Positions 9,293-18,005 of a stretch of DNA of 64,000 nt are shown here, piece by piece. Positions within the stretch are counted from its first letter, which is position 1, and each line of letters begins with the position of its first letter. The stretch is taken from NCBI RefSeq assembly GCF_009192765.1, contig NZ_VOHQ01000012.1, positions 140,309 to 204,308 of the forward strand, written 5' to 3'. This DNA is from Agriterribacter humi (lineage in GTDB: Bacteria > Bacteroidota > Bacteroidia > Chitinophagales > Chitinophagaceae). Under the pieces are notes generated by a model. The model saw only the letters and a list, made by a program, of their open reading frames with translations. It was not told the origin of the DNA and searched no databases. The position numbers and the translations under genes were made by a program.

Positions 9293-9300
9293 CAAATATA
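9293..9300 (-). promoter_or_regulatory. Bacteroidota -7 box of the tracrRNA promoter
   Basis: Minus-strand TATATTTG matches the TAnnTTTG consensus exactly and stands 5-10 bases before the anti-repeat. It is only 14 bases upstream of the cas9 start codon on the other strand, so the cas9 leader must overlap the tracrRNA gene in antisense. Confidence 0.7.
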
Positions 9301-9313
9301 AATAAAAATAGAC

Positions 9314-12300
9314 ATGATAAATAAAAAAATTTTAGGGATAGATATTGGAACCACCTCAATCGGCTGGGCAATAGTTGAAGCAAAAACAGAAAAACCCGTA
9401 AAATACAATGAGTATTTTGAGGATGATTTGCCTGAAACAAGAACTGACACAAATAATGATAGAACTGGAATTCACATAGGCAAAAATGGCTTGCCCGCAG
9501 TGGGTGTAAGAATTATCTCACAAGAGGGTAAAATGTTAAGCCGTTTCAATGAAGGGAAAAAATTGAATGAAAAAACTAATGAAACTCCAACTGCTCAAAG
9601 GCGAAGAATACGTGCTGGTAGAAAACTGAAAAGCCGTTATAAATTGAGAAGAGATAAGCTTTGCGCCGTACTGGAAATATTGGGAATGCTGCCTGACGCT
9701 TCTTATAGAAAAGTGAAAAATAAAAATGGGAAGGAGATGTGGAAAGCGATAGAAGCAAAAGATATAGATGGCAATAACGGAAAATGGTACACTAAAAAAA
9801 GAGAGTATGAAGTTGATGAAATCGGTAAAAAGAAGAAGAAAAGAAAAAACGAGGAGGGCATTATTACCGGAATAGGCGAAGACTTATATAAACTACGAAA
9901 CAATGCTGCGATTGATCCTTTAGAAGATAGAAGAGATTGGGGTAGAATTTTGTTGCACTTAAATCAATGGAGGGGATATAGTAGCGATAGATACAGCAGC
10001 AATGAAGACGATGAACAGACTGATGATGGTTTTTATACCTCGCTTGTAGTAGATGATGTTGTTGACATAAAAAAAATATATAAGGACAAGCTCAATAAAA
10101 AGCTTGATAAAATTCAATATCAAATAAAATTTGAAAATGGAGATATTGGGATAGATGTTGTGAAAGTTGGTGAAAGTTCCTTTTACTCAAAATTTAAAAA
10201 AGGCGAGGTTGCCACCTATAAAAAAGTAGAGGATGAAAATGATAAAAGTATAATTTATATTACGTGGCAAAATCTAAAAAAGGAGGCTTGGGCATACCGT
10301 AAGTGGCTAATCAACGATAGTATAGAAAAGTATATCCAAAGTAAAAGAGGTACGGTCGGTTCCTATTTTTATAATAACTTTTTTAATCAGGAATATATTA
10401 AAACTATTCCTGAAGAAAATCGTTTAAAACGCATTCGCCATAATGTGGTAAACAGAAATTGGTATGAAGATGAATTTGAAACTATCTGGAAAATTCAGTT
10501 TGAAAAACATAAAGCAAATTTCACAAAGGAGTTAGTTAATAAATGTATAGATGCTTCATTTACAAAAGATGAATCGGTAAAAAAAGAGTTGCGAAAAATT
10601 GGCAACCCTGAATTACAACTTAAAGCATTAATCAGGGATAAAATAATTTATTACCAGCGTCCCTGGCAACAAGCCAAAAACAAAGGAGAATGCAGATTTG
10701 AAAAGATACCGGATATTAAAAAGGATGAGGATGGTAAAATAATTCCACATAGGGACGGTAAAATCCATTATAAAGGAAGAACCGTTATTCCCCGCAGCCA
10801 TCCTTTACATCAGGAATATAAAATATGGCAACAAATAAATAATGTCAGGATATGGTTTCATCCGAAGGATGAAAAGCAAATTGATTTGTTTGAAAATTCA
10901 GAGGTTTGCTCAAAGCTTTTAGGTAAAACCCCTATTGAAATTAAAGAGCTTCTTTATGAACGATTGCAAGACAGAAAAGAGCAATCATGGAGAACGTTTG
11001 TAAATGAAATATTTAACATTGAAGTAAAATTAAAAAAGGAGGGAGAAAAAAAGAAACCAACTGAAACGGAATATTATTCTATTAACTACATTAAAATATC
11101 AAAAAAAGGGGAGGAACAAGACAACCTATTAAAAGGCAATAAAACAAAGAAACAAATTGATGATGTTTTAAATATTAATGATAAAAGTTGGTATTTAGAA
11201 ACAGCGAAAAAAGGTAAAGACAGGCATAAGCCAGATAGAACAAACAAAGATGGAAAAACAATCTCATCGTTAAATTACAAAACCAGAGAATATACTGTTT
11301 CAAACCTGCAATTACTTTGGGAATGTATTTATGATCTTACGGGATATAAAGCGGGCAATGATAGCGCAAATATTGAAATGATTAAAAATAGAATTCGTAA
11401 CCATTTCAGTGCTGATATCATTTCTGCTCCTCAATGCTTATCTCTTGCTAAAATTAAATTTGACGATGCTGGAATGGGGCAACTTTCGGCAAAAGCTATT
11501 CGCAATCTATTGCCATTAATGGCAGTTGGAAAATATGCAGAACAATATCCTATGACTGAAAAGGCTGATAAAAAAATAAAGAGTTTAATTGAGCTTAATC
11601 AGCAGGAACAAAATGAAACCAATGATGATTTGAAACTTTATTCCTTAAAAGAATTTATTACTGATAAAAGTGCAAGGATAAAGCTTTCTTCAAAAATGTC
11701 GGAAGAGGAATTTAAAGGTTTGAATTATTGGGAAGCAGCAGCCGTAGTTTATGGAAACCACTCTAAAGCTGGTATTACTAATATACCATCCGAAGAAATT
11801 GCGAACAGAATAAAAAACCTACAGCCTGTTCCGTTCGGAAAAATGAATAATCCGATAGTAGAAAAAATAGTCAACGAAACCTTAAAGCTGGTTCAATTAA
11901 TTTATCTGACTTATGGAGGATTTGACGAAGTAAGAATTGAATTAAGCCGTGAATTAAAAAATTCAATAGATGACAGAGAGGCGATTTGGGATGCAATGAA
12001 AAAGAATAACGAACGTAATGATTGGGCTAAAAAAATGTTGCGTGAAATGTTCAATGAAGAGGAATCGGAAAAGGTAGATGTTTCTTTAAGCAATGGCAAT
12101 ATTGATAAGATAAAAATAATTGAAGAAGTAGTTGCTAACCGAAAAGGAAAAGAACATGAAGAAAAAAGGAAAAAAGTAATTACTGAGCCTACTAAAGCCG
12201 ATATTTTAAAATACCGTTTATGGTTGCAGCAAGAATTCAGATGCCCATACACAGATGAACCTATTCCTTTTTCTGATGTTTTTTCAAAGCAGTTGAGAGT

Positions 12301-13123
12301 ACAGATAGAACATATTATACCCAGAAAACGCTATCCTGACAATTCATTTTCTAACAAAGTACTGACATGGACGGAAGTAAATAGCGCTAAAGCAGAAAAT
12401 GGCAATAGAACAGCCTATGAATTTATTATAAGTAAAAGGGATGATAATGATAGTATCCAAATTCCTAACAGAGAACAACCTGTAAGATTAATCCCCGCAA
12501 AACAATGGGAAGAAAAAGTAAAAGAAATGTTCAAAGGCAGAAAAGCCAAAAATCTGTTAAGACGAAGTATTCCTGAAGATCCAATTAACCGGGAGTTAAA
12601 AGATACTCAATACATCAATAAAAAAATAAGAGAAAAAATCGGGGAAGCTATTGGTATGGACAAAGTTTGGACTACAACAGGACAAATTACTGATATGTTG
12701 CGTAATGCCTGGCATTTGAATGATAAAGTGATGAAAGAACTGATAAGAGAACGTTATGAGAAGTTTCAAGTAAATTTTGGAAGTGGTTCAACGCCTTTAG
12801 AAGCTAATACAATTTTTGATAATACAGTTTGGAATAAAGAAACACAGAAGGCCGAAATCAGAAAAGAATTTCCAAGTTTTTCAAAACGGCTTGATCATAG
12901 ACATCACGCTTTGGATGCAATTATTATAGCCTGTACCAAACAGCAGCATATACAACTACTGAATACACTAAACGCTCAATTTGAATTAACCGAACTTGAG
13001 CATGAAGATGAAAAAGAAATAGCTCAAAAAAAGAAATACAAAGCTCTTCAAAGTCTGCTTTATGAATACGTTAAAGACGAAACCGGTAAACCAAGAAAAA
13101 AATACTTTACACCATGGAAATGA
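9314..13123 (+). CDS. cas9: Cas9, N-terminal part with complete RuvC and HNH nuclease centres (type II-C)
   Basis: RNA-guided DNA endonuclease, here 1,269 residues up to a UGA stop. RuvC-I is at the N-terminus (ILGIDIGTTSIGWAI, Asp10), followed by an arginine-rich bridge helix (about 96-115, RRRIRAGRKLKSRYKLRR). The large helical recognition lobe contains Lys-rich inserts. RuvC-II has Glu876 (VRIELSREL). The HNH domain has His1000, Asn1014 and Asn1023, with the same spacing as H840/N854/N863 of the S. pyogenes enzyme. RuvC-III has His1198 and Asp1201 (HRHHALDAI). Every known catalytic residue is present. The frame ends right after KKYFTPWK, where other Cas9 proteins continue into the WED/PAM-interacting region; that region follows in the next frame. 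The gene is very A- and Lys-rich compared with cas1 and cas2. It is either a frameshifted or a genuinely split Cas9. Confidence 0.95.
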   Translation: MINKKILGIDIGTTSIGWAIVEAKTEKPVKYNEYFEDDLPETRTDTNNDRTGIHIGKNGLPAVGVRIISQEGKMLSRFNEGKKLNEKTNETPTAQRRRIRAGRKLKSRYKLRRDKLCAVLEILGMLPDASYRKVKNKNGKEMWKAIEAKDIDGNNGKWYTKKREYEVDEIGKKKKKRKNEEGIITGIGEDLYKLRNNAAIDPLEDRRDWGRILLHLNQWRGYSSDRYSSNEDDEQTDDGFYTSLVVDDVVDIKKIYKDKLNKKLDKIQYQIKFENGDIGIDVVKVGESSFYSKFKKGEVATYKKVEDENDKSIIYITWQNLKKEAWAYRKWLINDSIEKYIQSKRGTVGSYFYNNFFNQEYIKTIPEENRLKRIRHNVVNRNWYEDEFETIWKIQFEKHKANFTKELVNKCIDASFTKDESVKKELRKIGNPELQLKALIRDKIIYYQRPWQQAKNKGECRFEKIPDIKKDEDGKIIPHRDGKIHYKGRTVIPRSHPLHQEYKIWQQINNVRIWFHPKDEKQIDLFENSEVCSKLLGKTPIEIKELLYERLQDRKEQSWRTFVNEIFNIEVKLKKEGEKKKPTETEYYSINYIKISKKGEEQDNLLKGNKTKKQIDDVLNINDKSWYLETAKKGKDRHKPDRTNKDGKTISSLNYKTREYTVSNLQLLWECIYDLTGYKAGNDSANIEMIKNRIRNHFSADIISAPQCLSLAKIKFDDAGMGQLSAKAIRNLLPLMAVGKYAEQYPMTEKADKKIKSLIELNQQEQNETNDDLKLYSLKEFITDKSARIKLSSKMSEEEFKGLNYWEAAAVVYGNHSKAGITNIPSEEIANRIKNLQPVPFGKMNNPIVEKIVNETLKLVQLIYLTYGGFDEVRIELSRELKNSIDDREAIWDAMKKNNERNDWAKKMLREMFNEEESEKVDVSLSNGNIDKIKIIEEVVANRKGKEHEEKRKKVITEPTKADILKYRLWLQQEFRCPYTDEPIPFSDVFSKQLRVQIEHIIPRKRYPDNSFSNKVLTWTEVNSAKAENGNRTAYEFIISKRDDNDSIQIPNREQPVRLIPAKQWEEKVKEMFKGRKAKNLLRRSIPEDPINRELKDTQYINKKIREKIGEAIGMDKVWTTTGQITDMLRNAWHLNDKVMKELIRERYEKFQVNFGSGSTPLEANTIFDNTVWNKETQKAEIRKEFPSFSKRLDHRHHALDAIIIACTKQQHIQLLNTLNAQFELTELEHEDEKEIAQKKKYKALQSLLYEYVKDETGKPRKKYFTPWK

Positions 13124-14984
13124 AGATGAATTTATTCCACAGGTAAAAGACGCTTTGAGTAAAATAATTGTAGCTCACAAAAATTCAAATGTGCTTACAA
13201 GCCCAAGTAGAAACAAACAACTTGATAAATACAATTACACATCAATTTCTATCAGGCAAGGATTGCACAAGGAAACCTTAATCGGTAAGCGTAAATTGTA
13301 TAATTCAACACTTGTCCCGATTGCTGAAATAATTGAAAGAATATTTTCTGAAAAGCGAAATTCCAAAAAACGTTTTGATGAAATAATTATTGATATTGTA
13401 TTTAAAGAAAAGTTTCAAAAACAGCTGACTTTATTATTTGAAAAATTCGCATCACTAATTGAAACGGATGAATTAAAATCAAAACTTCTTGATGAAATAA
13501 ATAACAACAAATCGACCTATTTTGAGGCAGCAACAACTTTTGACTCTATACCTATTAAGCGGGGCACCGAAAGCATCAATAAAGTCAATGTAGATAAGGT
13601 TATTGACAAAAGGATACAAAGGTATATAATTTACAAAAACGAATTGGTTGACATCCTTAGTAAAGAATTAAATAGCAAGCCTAATGACGAAAGAAAAAAA
13701 GAATTGGAGAAGAAGAAGAAGCAATATCTCGAAACTCCCATTTACTACAATGCTTTATATGACATTAGAATGAAGGATGGTTTTGTAATCAATGATGAAG
13801 AAAGAAGGTGGCTCCCTTTATTTGAATTTAATAAGTCAATGATTGAGCATATTGAATATGTTAAAAACAAAAAGGGTAAAAAAGTAATAAACCATGCCCG
13901 GACAGAACAAGTAAAGCAATTTATCACCGGATATGAGCATGAATTTACTCCTGAAAATGTATTGATTAAATATCCAATAATAATAGGTGAAAAAAAGATT
14001 GAAATTAAGAAAGCTACTGTAAGAAATACTGCAGGAGTTAATCAATCAAAGAAAAATACAGACAATACAGAAGAAAAGGAGGTCTTGGTTGAAATTCGTC
14101 CCAAGACCTTTGTTGTTTTGGAAAGTAAATTCAGAGCCATTATTACTCAAGAAAAAGAGGGTAATGAACGAAAAGTTAATTTCATCGAATTTAAAGAAGC
14201 ATTAGATTATCAAAAACTAACATCAGATTTCATTCAGGCAGAAATAAGAATTCCTAATAAAATAATTCCGCCAAGTCATAAGTTATTATTCACACTTAGC
14301 AAAAATGATTTGGTTGCACTGCCGGATAAGACAGACGATGTAATAGATTGGAATAACATTTCCTCCCTTTCAAATAAATTGTATCGTGTTTTAGATTTTG
14401 ATAGTACTGGTGTTATCCGTTTTGTAAAACATACAATTGCTTCCCCCATTGAATTGAAAGATACGATGAATGCGACAGGATTAAGCAATGAATTAGATTT
14501 AATGAGTAAAAAACTAAAAGATGAAGAAGAAAACTATAATATTGAAAAAGAAAGAGTAGAAAATCTCAGCAATAACCATTCTATTTGGAAAAAGAATTTA
14601 AGCAAAAATGATTTGAAATTTCATAAGACAACTATTAAAGAAAAAGAAGCTGAGATAAAAAGAGATAAAAAATTACTTAAAGAGCATTTCGATGAAAGTG
14701 AAAATCTGGAAAAGGCAATAAAAAATTTAGCAGATAAAATTACATTTAATTCAAAAACAGATAAAAAAGGTAAAATTAAAGAAGCTGAACCAATACAAGA
14801 ACCGTTTGAAAGAAAAACTAAAGATGATATTCAAAAAATAATTAAAGTATTCACAGACAAGTTAGGTAAGGAAATTGTTCCTTACTGGGAGTTCCCGAAT
14901 GGGTGTTGGAATAGAGAAAGAGCTGAAGAACTATGTCTTTGTTCACCAAAGACAGATAAAATTGAAACACATACTGATAGTTAG
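13062..14984 (+). CDS. cas9: Cas9, C-terminal part (WED/PAM-interacting region) in a second frame
   Basis: Continues Cas9 in the frame shifted by one base. Homology starts at about 13122-13131 (EDEFIPQVKDALSKIIVAHK), which joins directly to the PWK ending the first part. Later motifs are typical of Cas9 C-termini: GLHKETLIGKRKLYN (WED-like), LLFTLSKNDLVALP and KLYRVLDFDSTGVIRFVKH. About residues 470-570 form an unusually long, highly charged, probably coiled-coil stretch. The extreme C-terminus carries a Cys cluster (CWNRERAEELCLC). The in-frame ATG at 13062 lies 59 bases before the upstream stop codon, so independent, coupled translation is possible, but its first 20 residues are not Cas9-like. 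Joined with a one-base shift, Cas9 would have about 1,889 residues, well above the usual 1,000-1,600. Confidence 0.88.
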   Translation: MNTLKTKPVNQEKNTLHHGNEDEFIPQVKDALSKIIVAHKNSNVLTSPSRNKQLDKYNYTSISIRQGLHKETLIGKRKLYNSTLVPIAEIIERIFSEKRNSKKRFDEIIIDIVFKEKFQKQLTLLFEKFASLIETDELKSKLLDEINNNKSTYFEAATTFDSIPIKRGTESINKVNVDKVIDKRIQRYIIYKNELVDILSKELNSKPNDERKKELEKKKKQYLETPIYYNALYDIRMKDGFVINDEERRWLPLFEFNKSMIEHIEYVKNKKGKKVINHARTEQVKQFITGYEHEFTPENVLIKYPIIIGEKKIEIKKATVRNTAGVNQSKKNTDNTEEKEVLVEIRPKTFVVLESKFRAIITQEKEGNERKVNFIEFKEALDYQKLTSDFIQAEIRIPNKIIPPSHKLLFTLSKNDLVALPDKTDDVIDWNNISSLSNKLYRVLDFDSTGVIRFVKHTIASPIELKDTMNATGLSNELDLMSKKLKDEEENYNIEKERVENLSNNHSIWKKNLSKNDLKFHKTTIKEKEAEIKRDKKLLKEHFDESENLEKAIKNLADKITFNSKTDKKGKIKEAEPIQEPFERKTKDDIQKIIKVFTDKLGKEIVPYWEFPNGCWNRERAEELCLCSPKTDKIETHTDS

Positions 14985-15274
14985 CTTTATCGCTAGCTCA
15001 GGATCGAAGAAGATGAGAAATAAAAAATTGTAAGGAGACGAAATTGTTATTCTTCATTTCGTTTTTTTTAGCGAAGCGAAAGTATGTTTAGCTTTTGTTT
15101 TGACAACTGGGCAGGGCAATAATATTATAGTCATTAAATTACGGCAGAAGAGTGAAAGCAGTATTAATGAGCAAAGGGAGATGTGTTTGTAAAAAACAAC
15201 AACTATCGTTTTTATGCCAATCTTGCACATACTAAATAAAACCATTATGCGTTCATCATGGAAACCCTTTATCC
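14985..15274. other. cas9-cas1 spacer region, no gene seen
   Basis: A 290-bp AT-rich stretch. No convincing ORF, anti-repeat or CRISPR repeat was found. An inverted CTTTAT / ATAAAG pair brackets the cas1 start (ATG 15275). The base composition changes from AT-rich to balanced within about 50 bp of the cas1 start, which fits a junction between two DNA segments of different origin. Confidence 0.5.
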
Positions 15275-16169
15275 ATGATAAAGCGAACCCTTTATTTCGG
15301 CAACCCCGCTTATCTTAAAACCAATAACGAACAGCTTGTTGTTGAAATGCATGGTACCGGCGAAACCAAATCAACGCCCATAGAGGATATCGGGCTACTG
15401 ATATTAGACAACCAGCAGATCACGATCACGCAGGCCCTGCTGTCCAAATTACTCGCCAACAATACCGCGGTCATCAGTTGCGATGATACGCACCACCCCA
15501 GCGGCATGCTGTTTAATTTAGATGGCAACAGTCTTCAAAGCCAGAAATTCAAGGCCCAGGTAGAAGCATCGGTTCCCCTGAAAAAACAATTGTGGCAGCA
15601 AACCGTAATGTGCAAAATAGAGAACCAGGCGGCCCTGCTGCAGCACGAAAGGGAAGAATACAAACTATTGCTCACCTATGCCAAAGATGTAAAAAGCGGA
15701 GACAGTGAAAATCATGAAGCAAGGGCAGCGGCTTATTACTGGAAAAGGATCTTCCCCGATTTTCTGCAGTTCAGGCGGGAGCGCTACGGTCCGCCACCCA
15801 ATAACCTGCTCAACTACGGTTATGCCATACTGAGAGCGCTGGTAGCAAGAAGTTTAACTTCCAGCGGTTTATTGCCTACGCTGGGCATTCATCACCGCAA
15901 TCAATACAATGCATACTGCCTGGCGGATGATATTATGGAACCTTACCGGCCTTTTGTTGATAAAGTGGTGTGCCAGATTATAAGAGGCAATGGAAAGTTT
16001 TTGGAGATGACACCCAATATGAAAAAAGCCTTGCTGGAAATTCCGGCTATGGATGTGCAGGCAGACGGCCAAAAGAGCCCGCTGATGAATGCAGTACAGC
16101 GTACAACCGCAAGTTTGGCCAAATGCTTTGAAGGAAAGAGCAGGAAGATATTATACCCGGAGCTGAGCT

Positions 16170-16171
<2 letters not shown>
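15275..16171 (+). CDS. cas1: Cas1 spacer-acquisition integrase
   Basis: Forms the Cas1-Cas2 complex that inserts new spacers at the array leader. Length is 298 residues, normal for type II Cas1. The N-terminal beta domain starts with KRTLYFGNPAYL. The C-terminal helical domain carries the expected metal ligands: Glu148 (ENHEARAAAYYWK), His206 (LGIHHRNQYN) and Glu222 (DDIMEPYRPF). The gene has balanced GC content like the chromosome around it and unlike cas9. It is separated from cas2 by a 53-bp palindromic REP-like element that begins on its last codons. Confidence 0.96.
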
Positions 16172-16597
<426 letters not shown>

Positions 16598-16608
16598 GGG
16601 CAGGGCGG

Positions 16609-16700
16609 CAGACCTATAAGATTTGCAGGTCTGGGAGCAGCAGGGCAAGACCTATAAGATTTGCAGCCCAGGAAAGCCGCGCGGCAAATCTTATAGGTCT
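16609..16700. repeat. REP-like cluster flanking the transposase
   Basis: AGACCTATAAGATTTGCAG occurs directly at 16610-16628 and 16648-16666, and inverted (GCAAATCTTATAGGTCT) at 16684-16700. The last two copies form a perfect 17-bp inverted repeat with GCCGCGCGGC in the loop. The transposase stop codon (16691-16693) lies within the inverted copy. This arrangement is typical of REP/BIME sequences carried with a RAYT gene. Confidence 0.8.
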
Positions 16701-17293
16701 AAGCCAGGGCCGCTATGATAATCTTCAAACCCTTTTATTCCCCCAAACCAGTCCAGCACCTCAGGTCGCAATAACCAGGCTGGCTCATTTGAGCGCATAA
16801 CAGAATAGGAAGACCATTTCCATTTACTCAAATCGATGCAATAGCCATGATGAACGGGGTTGTTATGAATATAATATACGGTAGCCCGAAACTGCTCATC
16901 ACTTTCAATCTGTTTTCGCCGTAAATAATCAATAAACAGAGCGCCCTTCCGGTTATACATTTTATTATAAGCTTTGGCATAGCTGTTGAGCAGATTAGAG
17001 AATCTTTCCATCACAAATTCAGGAAGCAATTCGGGCGAAAATTGTTTATTGTATTTTACTTCATGAAAGTGACGCTCCAATTGCGCTTCCTCCTTTATTT
17101 TAACGATACAATGAAAATGATTGGGAAGCAGGCAATAGCAATACGTGTCCGCAACCGGTGAAATATGTTTGATATAACGGGCGAGAAAAAATGCATAATT
17201 ACCCCCGTTCCGGAACAACTTTTCATTTCCGACAGCTCTGCTGAGCACATGGTATTTTTCGCCGGGTAGTAGCGGCAGGTGGTAATCAGGCAT
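16691..17293 (-). CDS. REP-associated tyrosine transposase (RAYT, Y1/HUH family)
   Basis: Single-strand transposase that mobilises short palindromic REP sequences. Length 200 residues. Motifs are the N-terminal YHVLSRAVGNEKLFR, the metal-binding HUH pair NHFHCIV (His59 and His61) and a catalytic-Tyr helix LLNSYAKAYNKMYNRKGALF (probably Tyr105). Its own palindromes flank it and also lie between cas1 and cas2. It is transcribed against cas2 and sits between cas2 and the array. No frameshift is seen, so it may be active. Confidence 0.9.
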   Translation of the reverse strand: MPDYHLPLLPGEKYHVLSRAVGNEKLFRNGGNYAFFLARYIKHISPVADTYCYCLLPNHFHCIVKIKEEAQLERHFHEVKYNKQFSPELLPEFVMERFSNLLNSYAKAYNKMYNRKGALFIDYLRRKQIESDEQFRATVYYIHNNPVHHGYCIDLSKWKWSSYSVMRSNEPAWLLRPEVLDWFGGIKGFEDYHSGPGLDL

Positions 17294-17371
17294 ACAGCAA
17301 AATACAAAATGGTCTGCGAAAATTACCCGAAACCCGCAAAGTCCCGGACCGCTTTTAGCAGAACAGGAATA

Positions 17372-17399
17372 AAAAAATGGAGCCGGAGCCCCATTTTTT
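17372..17399 (-). terminator. Terminator of the minus-strand CRISPR transcript
   Basis: AAAAAATGG and CCATTTTTT form a perfect outer stem around a GC-rich inner stem; read on the minus strand it ends in seven T. It lies 53 bp beyond the leftmost CRISPR repeat, as expected if the array is transcribed right to left. It could also act for the opposite direction. Confidence 0.65.
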
Positions 17400-17635
17400 C
17401 ATTGTAAAACTTAGTCCAAATACATTAAAATCAATCGCTTAGGCAATTCGTGTTGTATAAGAGCTAAGCTACATAATAATTTGAAAGCAAATCACAACAT
17501 TTGATGATTACAGGCGCCCCCGGTCGGTGTTGTATAAGAGCTAAGCTACATAATAATTTGAAAGCAAATCACAACATACATGGTATTGTTATTTTTGGTG
17601 GACAGTGTTGTATAAGAGCTAAGCTACATAATAAT

Positions 17636-17770
17636 TTGCCGCGTAGTGTTTGATTTTTTTATTGTCGCGGCGAACTTTGGTTGCCGCGTAGGTTTTTATT
17701 CTTTTATTGTCGCGGCGAACTCCGGTTGCCGCGTAGTGTTTGATTTTTTTATTGTCGCGGCGAGCTTCGG
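17636..17770. repeat. Three tandem 45-bp palindromic units inserted in CRISPR repeat 3
   Basis: Units at 17636-17680, 17681-17725 and 17726-17770 each begin TTGCCGCGTAG and contain CGCGGCGA, giving GCCGCG...CGCGGC inverted pairs. Removing exactly these 135 bp restores a 47-bp repeat with a single final-base change. TTG is present at both edges and may be a target duplication. Adjacent units form a strong hairpin (CGCGGCGAAC, TCC, GGTTGCCGCG). Confidence 0.9.
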
Positions 17771-17848
17771 TTGAAAGCAAATCACAAACAAGCAGATGTC
17801 ACTACGGCAACTCCTGCAAGTTGTAAAAGAAATAAGCTACTTAATAAT

Positions 17849-17983
17849 TTGCCGCGTAGGTTTTTATTCTTTTATTGTCGCGGCGAACTCCGGTTGCCGC
17901 GTAGGTTTTTATTCTTTTATTGTCGCGGCGAACTCGGGCTGCCGCGCAGTTTTTTGATTTTTTATTATTGAGCGCGCTTCGAT
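17849..17983. repeat. Second set of three 45-bp palindromic units in CRISPR repeat 4
   Basis: Units at 17849-17893, 17894-17938 and a diverged third at 17939-17983. The array is broken after base 29 of the repeat, exactly as in repeat 3. The first two units are nearly identical to 17681-17725. On the plus strand each inter-unit hairpin is followed by TAGGTTTTTATTCTTTT, which looks like an intrinsic terminator. Confidence 0.88.
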
Positions 17984-18005
17984 TGATTCACACCTATCTG
18001 CCGGG

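Larger units (their letters stand above)
17452..17990 (-). CRISPR. Short type II-C array: four 47-bp repeats, two of them interrupted
   Basis: Repeat 1 (17452-17498) and repeat 2 (17529-17575) are identical, begin GTTGTATAAGAGCTAAGCTA on the plus strand and end AAAGCAAATCACAAC. Spacers are 30, 31 and 31 bp (17499-17528, 17576-17606, 17789-17819). Repeat 3 is split into 17607-17635 and 17771-17788 by 135 foreign bases. Repeat 4 is diverged (17820-17848) and is interrupted at the same position; its tail near 17983-17995 is badly decayed. The tracrRNA pairs only with minus-strand transcripts, so the crRNA repeat starts GTTGTGATTTGC. Spacer origins cannot be told from this sequence. Confidence 0.92.

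Noticed and set aside
13091..13110. A7 run at 13096-13102 as the frameshift site
   Set aside because: The conserved YFTPW lies downstream of the run in the first frame, so the break must be after 13120, not in the A-run.
13062..14984. Independent novel Cas protein between cas9 and cas1
   Set aside because: Motifs such as GLHKETLIG and LSKNDLVALP and the exact join after PWK show it is the C-terminal part of Cas9, not a new gene.
14985..15274. tracrRNA candidate between cas9 and cas1
   Set aside because: No stretch complementary to the repeat was found; the anti-repeat is upstream of cas9.
17771..17971. 66-codon plus-strand ORF with repeated RRFLFFYCRGEL
   Set aside because: It is only the 45-bp units read in frame (45 is divisible by three) and starts within a CRISPR repeat; not a gene.
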